From RGIG3102 sp964369975 (GTDB taxonomy: Bacteria > Bacillota > Clostridia > Oscillospirales > Ruminococcaceae), in assembly GCA_964369975.1 (NCBI GenBank), contig CAYJFZ010000010.1:1-60779 (forward strand): a DNA stretch of 60,779 bases, given 5' to 3'. Below are positions 35,189 to 44,569 of this stretch, piece by piece. Under the pieces are notes generated by a model. The model did no database searches and was not told the origin of the DNA. It saw only the letters and a list, made by a program, of their open reading frames with translations. The translations under genes and the position numbers were made by a program. Positions within the stretch are counted from its first letter, which is position 1; each line of letters opens with the position of its first letter.

Positions 35189-38100
35189 ATGATTAAATAC
35201 AGCGTTAAAAAACCGCTTACAGTCTTTGTAAGTATTATATTGGTATTTGTTTTAGGGGCAGTGTCATTTATGGGGCTTTCTACTGACTTATTACCAGCTA
35301 TAGAGCTTCCTTATGTAGTAGTAGTAACTACATATCCGGGCGCAAGCCCTGAGAGGGTAGAAGTAAGCGTAACAGAGCCAATAGAGCAGTCAGTTGCTAC
35401 TATTTCAGGACTTGAAAACATTACAAGTACTTCAAGTGAAAATGTAAGTATGGTAATGCTTGAGTTTAATGATAGTGTCAATATGGACTCTATTATGATA
35501 GATTTAAACAATAGCATCCAGATGGTGTCGGGGTATTTTGATGACATGGTGCAAGCGCCGATGATATTAAAAATAAACCCTGATATGCTACCTATACAGA
35601 CAGTTAGTGTCGATGTAGAGGGCATGGATTTAAAAGAGCTTACATACTATGTCGAAACAGAGCTCCAGCCTTACTTTGAAAGAATTTCAGGCGTTGCGAC
35701 TGTTGAAGTATCAGGGGCAGTGGCAGACTATGTAGAAATTGCCTTAAATCAAGATAAAATAGATGCTATTAATGATAGTATCTTAGAAAACCTTGACAGC
35801 GAGCTTTTAGATCAAAGAAGTGAATTATATTCAGCACAAAATGAATTAAATGATGGTATTAACACTTTAAATAGTGAAAGAGATTCAGCTTTTTCACAAT
35901 TAGCTAATGCACAAGCAGAGCTTGACTCAGCGATAGCGCAGGTGCAGGCTATCGCTTCCCAGCAAGCGAGTATAGAAGCGCAAATTGGCCTAAGAGATGG
36001 CGCAACAGAAATGATAGCAGCAAGAGATGGTTTAAGCGGGTTACTTTTATCTGTCGATACTTTGATTAATAACCCAGCATTCGCTGCCTTTGGAATAACC
36101 GAAAATAATACTTTCCAAGAAGTTTTTAATATGGCGGCTGTTGATGCAACAGGCACTTTAGCGCCTATAGTAGCTCCTTTTCAAGGAATGGTTTCGGTAA
36201 ATCAATTAGATGCAAACACAACTCTCTTAGCCTTTAAAACTCAAACACAGGCAAGCATTGATGCAATGAATAAAGAGCTTGATGCGATGGGCTTTGATTC
36301 TTCAAAAGATTCAGCTACCTTAACAGGAGAAATAGCGACGCAAAAATTAGAATTAGAAGACGCTTTAGTAGAAGCCACCTACCTTGCAACACAAATGGAG
36401 AGCACAATAACACAGCTTCAAACAGGCTATGCCCAAGCTCAAGCAGCTCAGGCGAGTGCTGTGGCTACAATAGGCTCACAAATGGCTCAACTTGATATAG
36501 CAAAACAAGAGCTTGAAATGGGCTTAGAAGAATTTGAAAAGGCAAGAGATGATGCCTTAAAACAAGCTAATATCGACTCTTTAGTAACTCAAAGTACCCT
36601 TGCGGGTATCTTAACAGCACAAAACTTTTCAATGCCAGCGGGCTACACTGAAAATGAGGGCGAAAAGCTAAGCGTTAAAATCGGTGAAGAGTTTACTAAT
36701 ATAGAAGAATTACAAAATTTACTGCTTATTGATATGGGGATAGACGGAGTAGAGCCTATTCACTTAGGCGATGTAGCCGATATTTCTATACAAGATAATG
36801 CTTCCGATAGCTATACAAGAATTAACGGCAATGCAGGGGTGATGATTTCAATACAAAAATCATCAATAGCCTCAACTACTCAAGTCACTGATGCTGTAAA
36901 TGAGGCAGTAGCAGAGTTAATGCAAGAAAACCCTGATGTAAACATCACTACATTAATGGACCAAGGTGTTTATATTAATATGATTATTTCAAGTGTTTTA
37001 CAAAACCTTGTTTATGGTGGTATTATAGCGTTTATTATCTTATTATTGTTTTTAAAAGATTTAAGACCTACATTAATAATCGCTTTTTCAATTCCAATAA
37101 GTGTATTGTTTAGTATAGTATTAATGTATTTTACAAATGTAACTTTAAATATTATTTCTTTATCAGGCCTTGCTTTGGGCGTTGGTATGCTCGTTGATAA
37201 CAGTGTTGTTGTTATTGAGAATATATATAGATTAAGAAGTGAGGGCTATTCAAAAGTTCAAGCGGCTGTAATAGGTGCAAAAGGCGTTGGCGGAGCGATA
37301 TTCTCATCAACTCTTACTACTGTTTCAGTATTTTTACCTATCGTATTCACAGATGGCTTAACAAGACAGTTATTCCAAGATATGGGCCTTACAATAGCGT
37401 ATTCACTATTTGCAAGTTTACTTGTAGCTCTAACTTTAGTGCCTGCGATGGCATCAACAATGCTTAACTCAACAAAGCAAAAAGAGCAAAAGTTATTTGA
37501 TAAAATGCTAAATGTATATGAAAAAGCTTTAGCTTTTAACTTAAAGCATAAATGGATAGTTTTAGTATTAACTATTTCTTTATTAGCTCTTTCAATATTT
37601 AATGCCTTTAGTATGCCACTAACTTTAATTCCAGAGATGGACTCAACTGAAATGCAGATGAGCTTTACTATGGATGAAGAAACCCCTAAAGAAGAAGTTA
37701 TTGAGCATGCAGAAAAAATAGCTACTACTGTTAGCGGTATTCAAGGCGTTGATACAGTAGCTATGACAATGTCCTCAGCTGCATCTTCAATGGGAATGGG
37801 CGCTTTAGGCGGCGGCGGTAGCGATAATAATGTAAACTATTATATTACTATCGACCCTGAAAGTGGCGTTACAAACTTTGATGTAACAGAAGAAATTAAA
37901 GCTCTTACAAGTGAGTATGAAGAAAACTTATCTATTACTGCAAGCAATATGGACTTAAGCGCTTTAAGTGGTACAGGTATCACTTATGAGATAAAAGGCA
38001 ATGACTTAGATGTACTTGCACAAACTGCAAGCGAAATTGGAGAAATTGCAAAAGGCGTAGAGGGCGTTGGCGAAGTAAACGATGGCAACAGCGATGTTCA

Positions 38101-39079
38101 AGAAGAAATCAGAATTGATGTAAACAAATATGAGGCTATGGAGCATTCACTGACAGTAGCACAGGTGTTCCAATTAGTAAATGAAGCCTTAATTGAAGAA
38201 ACTACAGCTACAGCCCTTACTTTTGAGGGTAAAGAGCTTGATGCGATAATTGTGCCAGATGGCGTTGTTGATTATCAAGAGCTTTCTCAATTAGAAGTGG
38301 CAACTTTTATAAATGATGATGACGAAGAAGAAGCTGTTTTACTAAAAGATATAGCTACTATCTACTCAGCACAAACTCCACAATCTATTGCCCGTGATAA
38401 CCAATCAAGAACACAGACAGTAAATGTGTATATGGAAGATGGCTATAATGTTAGCTTAGTAGGTAGAGAATTAGAATTAGCTCTACAAGACTATGTAATG
38501 CCAACGGGCTATGCGCTCGAGGTAACTGGTGAAAATGAAATGATAGAAAGCACTATGGCAGATATGTTCTTAATGATAGGCCTTGCTATTATATTCATTT
38601 ACTTAATAATGGTAGCACAGTTTCAAAGTTTATTATCACCATTTATTATAATATTTACTATTCCTTTAGCTTTCACAGGCGGTTTATTAGCCTTACAAAT
38701 CTTAGGTATGGAATTATCAATTACAGGTCTTATCGGCTTCTTAGTCTTATCTGGTGTTGTAGTTAATAATGGTATAGTTTTCGTTGACTATGTAAACCAA
38801 TTACGATTAGAGGGCGTTGATAAAACACAGGCCTTAATAAAAGCAGGTAGAGATAGAATGAGGCCTATCTTAATGACAGCCTTAACTACAATTTTGGCTA
38901 TGAGTACTATGGCTTTAGGCGTTGGTATGGGTGCCCAATTAAGCCAAGGCATGTCAATAGTTACTATAGGTGGCTTAAGCTATGCAACCTTACTTACTTT
39001 ATTCTTAGTGCCTACTTTATACGATATACTTCATAAAAAACCTATAAACAAAATCGATGTAGACTTTGAGGTGGAGTAG
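35189..39079 (+). CDS. RND-family efflux transporter with large coiled-coil insertion
   Basis: This 1296-aa protein belongs to the HAE/AcrB-like RND family, whose members are mostly 1000-1060 aa. It has two halves with the usual twelve helices: TM4 carries LALGVGMLVDNSVVVIENI and the second half ends with FLVLSGVVVNNGIVFVDYV. Between the first porter subdomains (about residues 205-465) is an insertion of about 250 residues rich in Gln/Ala/Glu, for example LNSERDSAFSQLANAQAELD, clearly coiled coil. No membrane-fusion protein or outer-membrane channel gene is present, as expected in a one-membrane cell. It probably exports lipids or toxic amphiphiles, and TetR control suggests induction by the substrate. 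Confidence 0.93.
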   Translation: MIKYSVKKPLTVFVSIILVFVLGAVSFMGLSTDLLPAIELPYVVVVTTYPGASPERVEVSVTEPIEQSVATISGLENITSTSSENVSMVMLEFNDSVNMDSIMIDLNNSIQMVSGYFDDMVQAPMILKINPDMLPIQTVSVDVEGMDLKELTYYVETELQPYFERISGVATVEVSGAVADYVEIALNQDKIDAINDSILENLDSELLDQRSELYSAQNELNDGINTLNSERDSAFSQLANAQAELDSAIAQVQAIASQQASIEAQIGLRDGATEMIAARDGLSGLLLSVDTLINNPAFAAFGITENNTFQEVFNMAAVDATGTLAPIVAPFQGMVSVNQLDANTTLLAFKTQTQASIDAMNKELDAMGFDSSKDSATLTGEIATQKLELEDALVEATYLATQMESTITQLQTGYAQAQAAQASAVATIGSQMAQLDIAKQELEMGLEEFEKARDDALKQANIDSLVTQSTLAGILTAQNFSMPAGYTENEGEKLSVKIGEEFTNIEELQNLLLIDMGIDGVEPIHLGDVADISIQDNASDSYTRINGNAGVMISIQKSSIASTTQVTDAVNEAVAELMQENPDVNITTLMDQGVYINMIISSVLQNLVYGGIIAFIILLLFLKDLRPTLIIAFSIPISVLFSIVLMYFTNVTLNIISLSGLALGVGMLVDNSVVVIENIYRLRSEGYSKVQAAVIGAKGVGGAIFSSTLTTVSVFLPIVFTDGLTRQLFQDMGLTIAYSLFASLLVALTLVPAMASTMLNSTKQKEQKLFDKMLNVYEKALAFNLKHKWIVLVLTISLLALSIFNAFSMPLTLIPEMDSTEMQMSFTMDEETPKEEVIEHAEKIATTVSGIQGVDTVAMTMSSAASSMGMGALGGGGSDNNVNYYITIDPESGVTNFDVTEEIKALTSEYEENLSITASNMDLSALSGTGITYEIKGNDLDVLAQTASEIGEIAKGVEGVGEVNDGNSDVQEEIRIDVNKYEAMEHSLTVAQVFQLVNEALIEETTATALTFEGKELDAIIVPDGVVDYQELSQLEVATFINDDDEEEAVLLKDIATIYSAQTPQSIARDNQSRTQTVNVYMEDGYNVSLVGRELELALQDYVMPTGYALEVTGENEMIESTMADMFLMIGLAIIFIYLIMVAQFQSLLSPFIIIFTIPLAFTGGLLALQILGMELSITGLIGFLVLSGVVVNNGIVFVDYVNQLRLEGVDKTQALIKAGRDRMRPILMTALTTILAMSTMALGVGMGAQLSQGMSIVTIGGLSYATLLTLFLVPTLYDILHKKPINKIDVDFEVE

Positions 39080-39080
39080 T

Positions 39081-39695
39081 ATGACAAACTTAAATGCAAA
39101 GCAGGAGAGTATTGTTTTATCAACTATTCAATTAATAAATTCAGGAATAGATATAAGAGATATAACAGTTGATAAAATAGCACAAAATGCAAATGTTGGA
39201 AAAGCAACAGTCTATGATTACTTTCAAAGTAAAGAAGAGGTTATCAAAAATGCAATAGTGATAAACTTAAAGCAAAGAAACAAGGTATTAAAAGATAGCC
39301 TTATCTCAAAAACAAATTTTAAGGAAATGGTATATTCTTTATACGAAGCGATTTTTGATGAGATGGTTAGCAATTCAAGCCTTTCTATAATCAACTTTTT
39401 TACTGCCTTAGATAGTGCTGATAATATTAAAAGTTTCATGAACTCTACTGAAAATGTATTAGTAGAAATAAATGAAGCTATACAAGGCTTAATGCGAATT
39501 ATCCTTATGCAAGGAATGAAAGAGACAGTAATTGATATAACAAATAAAAGCGAATTATATATTGAAATGGCTTTGTTTTCAAATATTTCTTGTGTGGGTA
39601 AAATGGCAGGGGCAAACTTAATACAAGATAAAAAACAAAGCGATGAAGAAATTAAAAAAACTGCTTATGAATTATTGCTAAAAGCCTTAAATTAA
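39081..39695 (+). CDS. TetR-family transcriptional regulator
   Basis: This 204-aa protein has an N-terminal TetR HTH (about 8-55) with TVDKIAQNANVGKATVYDYF, then an all-helical ligand domain. I chose ATG 39081, behind GGTGGAG and one base after the RND stop; the TTG at 39066 would overlap the RND gene and lacks an RBS. It most likely represses the RND operon through the palindrome at 35152-35167. Confidence 0.93.
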   Translation: MTNLNAKQESIVLSTIQLINSGIDIRDITVDKIAQNANVGKATVYDYFQSKEEVIKNAIVINLKQRNKVLKDSLISKTNFKEMVYSLYEAIFDEMVSNSSLSIINFFTALDSADNIKSFMNSTENVLVEINEAIQGLMRIILMQGMKETVIDITNKSELYIEMALFSNISCVGKMAGANLIQDKKQSDEEIKKTAYELLLKALN

Positions 39696-39724
39696 ACTAA
39701 AAACTTATAAACCTTTGCTAAAAC

Positions 39725-39755
39725 AAAAATCAACAAGGAAACTTGTTGATTTTTT
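39725..39755 (+). terminator. Terminator of the RND/tetR operon
   Basis: Stem AAAAATCAACAAG/CTTGTTGATTTTT with a GAAA loop, then TGTTTT. Confidence 0.9.
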
Positions 39756-39852
39756 GTTTTGAAAAATATTACATTTTTTGAAAATAATATATTTTTATTG
39801 TAGGGATAAAATTACTCCTTTTAGTAAAAATACTAAAAGAGAGGTGATGATT

Positions 39853-40284
39853 ATGGAAAAAAATCTATCTTATTTTCTTTTAGGGAATATAGAAATGGCA
39901 AAGCTTACAACTGAGCAACTTATTGACATAACACAGGATAATGAATTTAAAAGTATGTTAGTAGATGACTTAAAAGAGTATGATGCTTTTTACTCAAGGC
40001 TGATGATAGAAAAATCAGCAAAAGATGAAGTAAAAGAAATAAATCCCTTTGTCAAAATGTCAACTAATATGACTATTGGTGCAAAAACACTGCTTGATAA
40101 AAGTAATGCAAACTTATCAGATATGCTTTGTGATGGCTTTGGTATGGGGATAAAAGATGCAACAGAAAATATTAAAAGGGCAAAGCAAGTAAACGAGAGA
40201 AAAGAAATGATTTCTTTAGCAGAGGATTATAAGCAACTACTAATTGATAATGTAGCAAAATATGCAAAATTTAGAACTTTTTAA
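39853..40284 (+). CDS. Hypothetical helical cytosolic protein
   Basis: This 143-aa protein (from ATG 39853, 6 bases after the GAGAGGTG site) is predicted all helical, with four long amphipathic segments and no membrane helix. I do not recognise the family. Its size and the MEKNLSYFLLGNIEMAKLTTEQ start resemble small four-helix-bundle proteins. The frame extends upstream to 39778, but that part has no RBS and odd composition. It is monocistronic and ends in a terminator. Confidence 0.7.
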   Translation: MEKNLSYFLLGNIEMAKLTTEQLIDITQDNEFKSMLVDDLKEYDAFYSRLMIEKSAKDEVKEINPFVKMSTNMTIGAKTLLDKSNANLSDMLCDGFGMGIKDATENIKRAKQVNERKEMISLAEDYKQLLIDNVAKYAKFRTF

Positions 40285-40367
40285 ATAACTTATAAATAGA
40301 TTAAACAAAGAAAAACAAGTCTATTTATGCATTATAAAACGAGTTCGGGTAATACTTTGCAAGAATA

Positions 40368-40398
40368 AAAAAACACTATAAATTTTTATAGTGTTTTT
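40368..40398 (+). terminator. Terminator of the small helical protein gene
   Basis: Stem AAAACACTATAAA/TTTATAGTGTTTT with a short T loop, followed by T residues. Confidence 0.85.
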
Positions 40399-40427
40399 TG
40401 TTAGTAAAATTTAAGGGAAAAGCAAGA

Positions 40428-40456
40428 CTGTATCATTATACAATTTGTATAATGAT
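40428..40456. repeat. Isolated inverted repeat
   Basis: Near-perfect palindrome with arms ATCATTATACAA and TTGTATAATGAT. It follows the terminator at 40398 and is not followed by a T tract, so it looks more like a protein-binding site than a terminator. The surrounding gap (40285-40889) otherwise holds a possible gene remnant (40753-40851) and a terminator (40845-40880). Confidence 0.4.
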
Positions 40457-40752
40457 GCTTAAATATTACCAAAAGCAAATAAATGGCATTAATAAAAATT
40501 AATTATATTTAATTAAATAGCCTTGTATCTTTCATAATTTAGTAATATATGTTTAGTATAATTTAAGCAAGGTGTAATAAGTTTTATATATCGGGGCATT
40601 TTAGCAAAGGAAAATTTTGAGGTGTTTAGTTTAGGAAGGGTATATAAGACTTGATAGTAGTAATAAATTTATTAACTAAAGTCTAAGCGAAGAAATTATT
40701 GCCGTTTAATAGCAAAGATACATTGCAAGATTAGTTAGCAAATATCAAATTA

Positions 40753-40851
40753 TTATCCTTGGTGGGCGATGTAGACAGGCCCTGTTAGTGGATTTATCAA
40801 GAGGCTATCAATATCTTCTAAAGAGATATAAAAAACACCTAAATAAAAAGA
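40753..40851 (-). pseudogene. Possible C-terminal remnant of a lost gene
   Basis: A minus-strand frame ends at TAA 40755-40753 with a coding-like tail: LGVFYISLEDIDSLLINPLT then GPVYIAHQG. It has no start codon and its upstream part runs into the GNAT gene's terminator. I cannot name the family. Confidence 0.3.
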
Positions 40852-40880
40852 CAGATATATGCGGTATATCTGTCTTTTTT
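40845..40880 (-). terminator. Terminator of the GNAT gene
   Basis: Stem AAAAAGACAGATATA/TATATCTGTCTTTTT with a 5-base loop. Confidence 0.9.
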
Positions 40881-40889
40881 CTTTATTGA

Positions 40890-41717
40890 TTAAAAGCAAA
40901 CTTCCATAGTAATTAAGTTTGATGCTTCTTTTTCAAAGCCGGCAGCTTCTAATGCTTTTTCTAACTTTTCGTTTTCTCTTGCAAAAGTGCAGGTTACCTT
41001 ACTTGTGCCAACAGCCTTTGCTAAAGATTTTGCAAACGCTATACACTTATCTAAATCACCGTGCATTAATGGGATATGTAGTGCGACATGTTGTTGAAAC
41101 CTTGCCCCGCATACGATAGTTGAGCCACTTTCCTCATCATGATAAACCTTGCCTTCAATAGCATAGCCTTTTATGTTAGCTTCGTTTATATGAAAGAAAG
41201 TTCTGTTTGATGAGAAGTAGTTATTAAATTCGTCCTTTAAAGGTAGGATTAATTCTACTGCTTTTGTAAAATTAACAGGCTTAAACCCGCAGTTTTCACC
41301 ACCGTCAAAATTAGTTAAAGAGTAGCCTGTATGCTCTGTTACAACTTCTAAGCCGTTAATTCTTGCAAGGCCTGCGCTCGCTGCATTATTTACACCTGTA
41401 AACATTGCCATAGAAGGGCAGTTATAAACTTTTGCAAGTTTTAAGTATTCTAAATAAATTAATTTACCAACACCTTTTCCTTGGTATTCTGGGATAACTC
41501 TTAGAGTTTCAAGCCAGCCTGTTCCGTCGTGTAGAACGCTAAATCTGCCAATACCAACTAATTTTTCACCATCATAAACGCAAATCATTTCGCCGTCTAT
41601 GCTGTTAAAATAATGCCATGCATCAAGCAGGTAGTGGTAAGAGCCCATTGTGTCTTGCTCTGCTTTTGAGCAAGCGAGTAAGTCCTCGTACTGTGCGTAT
41701 TTTACTGTAAATGCCAT
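40890..41717 (-). CDS. GNAT-family N-acetyltransferase
   Basis: The N-terminal half (about 1-140) is a GNAT domain with acetyl-CoA motif LRVIPEYQGKGVGKLIYLEY near residue 72. The C-terminal half (about 150-275) looks like a second, degenerate GNAT-type fold with CTFARENEKLEKALEAAGFEKE. The substrate is unknown. RBS AAGGAG precedes the start. It is the single gene between apbE and a terminator, on the same strand as apbE. Confidence 0.85.
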   Translation of the reverse strand: MAFTVKYAQYEDLLACSKAEQDTMGSYHYLLDAWHYFNSIDGEMICVYDGEKLVGIGRFSVLHDGTGWLETLRVIPEYQGKGVGKLIYLEYLKLAKVYNCPSMAMFTGVNNAASAGLARINGLEVVTEHTGYSLTNFDGGENCGFKPVNFTKAVELILPLKDEFNNYFSSNRTFFHINEANIKGYAIEGKVYHDEESGSTIVCGARFQQHVALHIPLMHGDLDKCIAFAKSLAKAVGTSKVTCTFARENEKLEKALEAAGFEKEASNLITMEVCF

Positions 41718-41768
41718 AAGTATTCTCCTTTAAAACTTAAAATTTATTAAAATGGATATTATCCCTTT

Positions 41769-42854
41769 TTACGGTGTAGTAGAAGTTATACCAAAACTTT
41801 CAAGGTATAGTTTTGCGTTATCGCTGTAATGAGTAGTGCCGTCTATTGTCACTAAGATACATTCTGCGCTTTCTATTGAGTTGATATAATTTAAGGCTTC
41901 ATCTACTTCCATAAAGAAAATAGTAGTAGAAAGAGCATCGGCAACCCCACTATCAGGATGCAAAATAGCAACGCCTTGATAGTATTCCTCAGGGTATAAG
42001 GTGTCAGGGTCGATTAGATGATGGTACCTTCTGCCATCTTGCACAAAGTATCTTTGATACCCTCCAGAACAAACCACACTCATAACGCCATTTGCATAAG
42101 CTATATCTGTTGTGCCACCTATCGCAGTAAAGTTTTCATCAACGGCTGTGTTTTGTATACCAATTGCCCAGCGAGTGCGCTCGCCATCAAAAGGCTGGCC
42201 GTATATTCTAATATTGCCCCCAGCAGAAAGAGCGAAATTATCATAGGTTTGTTGTAAGTTAGTACTGATTAATTCAGTAGCATAACCTTTTGCAACTCCA
42301 CCTACATCAAGCTGTGTATTTTCATCAGTTATAAATACTGTGTTATTTTCTTCATCAATTATGATGTTGTCCATTTTTGCATATTCGTTTGCTTTTTCAA
42401 GGTCTTCGATTAAAGGAAGCTCTACTGAGCCATTATTAGAATGAAAAGTTCTTGTATCGTGCCAAATAGTTAGAACGCTACCTAAAGCGATGTTTAAATT
42501 ACCATTACTTTTTTCATGCCATTCTTTAGAAAAAATGAGTAAAGAAATTATATCCTCGTCCACTTCTACAGGCATAATTCCCGCATTATCATTAATAGTT
42601 TTGATATTGTTTACACCCTCATAGTTATTGTAAATATCATATAATTCGTGTAAACGATAGAATTCTTCTTCAAGATACTGCGTCATTTCGCTAAAGGTTT
42701 CTTCGTCCTGATAGCTAACTAAAGATATTAAAGTATCAAAGGCGTTTAACATAAAAAAGCTTTGTTTTTCTCTTATTTCTATTTCTTGTGCAGGTGTGCA
42801 AGAAGTAAAAACTACGGTTAATATTAATATAAAAGATAAGATTTTATTTTTCAT
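41769..42854 (-). CDS. apbE: FAD:protein FMN transferase, ApbE lipoprotein
   Basis: The signal peptide ends with a lipobox, VVFTSCTP (Cys19). The ApbE domain fills the rest: AFDTLISLVSY, the DVGGVAKGYATELI block near residue 190, NIRIYG and HPDSGVADALSTTIFFM near 315, whose Asp/Thr bind Mg. The enzyme attaches FMN covalently to threonine in flavoproteins such as RnfG, NqrC or extracellular reductases. No such target gene lies in this window. Length is usual (about 340-360). Confidence 0.93.
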   Translation of the reverse strand: MKNKILSFILILTVVFTSCTPAQEIEIREKQSFFMLNAFDTLISLVSYQDEETFSEMTQYLEEEFYRLHELYDIYNNYEGVNNIKTINDNAGIMPVEVDEDIISLLIFSKEWHEKSNGNLNIALGSVLTIWHDTRTFHSNNGSVELPLIEDLEKANEYAKMDNIIIDEENNTVFITDENTQLDVGGVAKGYATELISTNLQQTYDNFALSAGGNIRIYGQPFDGERTRWAIGIQNTAVDENFTAIGGTTDIAYANGVMSVVCSGGYQRYFVQDGRRYHHLIDPDTLYPEEYYQGVAILHPDSGVADALSTTIFFMEVDEALNYINSIESAECILVTIDGTTHYSDNAKLYLESFGITSTTP

Positions 42855-42941
42855 TTTTTAAATTTTGTTCTCCATTTATCATATTTATAAGGTATTATAC
42901 CACAAAATACATCTATTTACTATATTAATTTTAGTAAAACA

Positions 42942-42970
42942 TTGAAATTTATAAAAATAAATATTATAAT
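42942..42970 (+). promoter_or_regulatory. Promoter of the M20 peptidase gene
   Basis: TTGAAA (42942-42947), 17 bases, TATAAT (42965-42970), 38 bases before the start codon. Confidence 0.75.
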
Positions 42971-43008
42971 GTATTTAAGTATTATTAAAAATAAAAAGGA
43001 GAAAAATT

Positions 43009-44319
43009 ATGGACAGACAAACACTAAAAGACAATATCTGTAAAGTAATTGATGAGAATAAAGAATTGCTTTATGATATCGGTATGCAAATTTATCAAAA
43101 TCCAGAGCTTGGTTACAAAGAGTTTAAAACAAGCAAACTCGTAAAAGATATGTTTGAAAAATTCGGCCTAAAGTATGAAGATGGTCTTGGAATTACGGGC
43201 GTAAAAGCAAAACTTTTTGATGAAAAAAGAGATATCAATGTGGCTGTAATGGGTGAGCTTGATGCTGTTGTATGCCCTGACCATGTGGATGCTGATAAGA
43301 CGACGGGTGCGGCCCATACTTGCGGACACAATGCTCAGATTACTACTATGCTCGGCACTTTAATAGGTATTAATGCCTTTAAAGATGAGTTTAAAAGTGG
43401 CAATGTAACGTTTATGGCAGTACCTGCTGAGGAATGTGTTGAGTTAGGCTTTCGTGAAGGCTTAATAAAAGAAGGCAAAATTAAGTATTTAGGCGGAAAA
43501 CAAGAATTAATTAGTATCGGCGCTTTTGATGATATTGACATGGCAATGATGGTACACGGCTCATCAACAGGAGAAAAAAATACTATAACTGCCTCATCAA
43601 AAAGCGTAGGCTTTATAGCTAAAAATGTAAACTTCATAGGAAAAGAAGCCCACGCAGGCGGAGCTCCTCATTTAGGCGTTAATGCACTTAATGCAGCAGC
43701 CCTTGCTTTAATGGCGATAAACTCTGTAAGAGAAACTCTAAAAGACCAAGACTGCATTAGAATACATCCTATTATTACAAAAGGCGGTACATTAGTAAAT
43801 ATTGTACCTGATGATGTAAGAATGGAAATGTATGTTAGAGGTGCAAGTATACAAGCGATAAAAGATGCAAACTTTAAAGTAAATAGAGCTTTAAGAGGTT
43901 GTGGGGCTGCCTTAGGTGTAGAAGTAGAAATTTCAGATATGCCTGGCTATTTACCACTTCATCAAGATAAAAACCTTGCTACTGTTTTTGGCGATAATGC
44001 AAAGGCTTTAGATGAAACTGCGACTATTTTATTTAAAGAAGAAATGGAAGGTGGCTCAACAGACGCTGGCGATGTAGCTACTATTATGCCTTGTGTACAC
44101 GGTGGAATAGGTGGATTTTCAGATGGTTTTCATACAAAGCATTTTGAAATTAAAGATAAGTATTTAGCATTTATTGCCCCAGCAAAAGTAATGGCTTGCA
44201 GTGTTGTTGACTTACTTTTTGATGATGCAAAGAAAGCAAAAGAAATAAAACAAAACTTCAAAAGCGAGTATAATTCTAAAAACTATGATGGTATTTGGAA
44301 AGACATTTTAGAAGTTTAA
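43009..44319 (+). CDS. M20-family amidohydrolase/peptidase
   Basis: This 436-aa zinc hydrolase carries GELDAV near residue 82, HTCGHNAQ near 102 (metal ligands), PAEECVE near 140, the catalytic Glu pair region, KEAHAGGAPHLGVNA near 210 and the final histidine in HTKHFEIKDKY near 383. The dimerisation domain lies between about 195 and 310. Members deacylate N-acyl amino acids or cut small peptides (hippurate hydrolase, aminobenzoyl-glutamate hydrolase group). The substrate cannot be told. It is alone in its transcript. Confidence 0.9.
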   Translation: MDRQTLKDNICKVIDENKELLYDIGMQIYQNPELGYKEFKTSKLVKDMFEKFGLKYEDGLGITGVKAKLFDEKRDINVAVMGELDAVVCPDHVDADKTTGAAHTCGHNAQITTMLGTLIGINAFKDEFKSGNVTFMAVPAEECVELGFREGLIKEGKIKYLGGKQELISIGAFDDIDMAMMVHGSSTGEKNTITASSKSVGFIAKNVNFIGKEAHAGGAPHLGVNALNAAALALMAINSVRETLKDQDCIRIHPIITKGGTLVNIVPDDVRMEMYVRGASIQAIKDANFKVNRALRGCGAALGVEVEISDMPGYLPLHQDKNLATVFGDNAKALDETATILFKEEMEGGSTDAGDVATIMPCVHGGIGGFSDGFHTKHFEIKDKYLAFIAPAKVMACSVVDLLFDDAKKAKEIKQNFKSEYNSKNYDGIWKDILEV

Positions 44320-44331
44320 AATTTAAATTTA

Positions 44332-44364
44332 AAAACTCTTACTCAAGATTTTGAGTAAGAGTTT
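44332..44364 (+). terminator. Terminator of the M20 gene
   Basis: Stem AAACTCTTACTCAA/TTGAGTAAGAGTTT with a GATT loop, then TGTTTT. Confidence 0.88.
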
Positions 44365-44506
44365 TGTTTTATTTGTAATTAGAATATTCTAAATTTATTA
44401 TATATAAGCTAAAGTCAATGAGTAAGAAGCAGGACATAGCATATGCTTTATTTTGTAAAGAATTTTCTTGTAAGTGGCGTCAAAAATAAAGAAATTTATG
44501 CAAACC

Positions 44507-44535
44507 TTTACTATAAAGCATTGTTATGGTATAAT
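44507..44535 (+). promoter_or_regulatory. Promoter of the EamA transporter gene
   Basis: TTTACT (44507-44512), 17 bases, TATAAT (44530-44535). Confidence 0.6.
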
Positions 44536-44569
44536 TCGTATTTAGAATATTAAATTTATGAGGTGTGAA

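Noticed and set aside
35812..36156. 114-codon minus-strand open frame inside the RND gene
   Set aside because: It lies opposite the coiled-coil insertion, whose Ala/Gln-rich codons leave the reverse strand open by chance.
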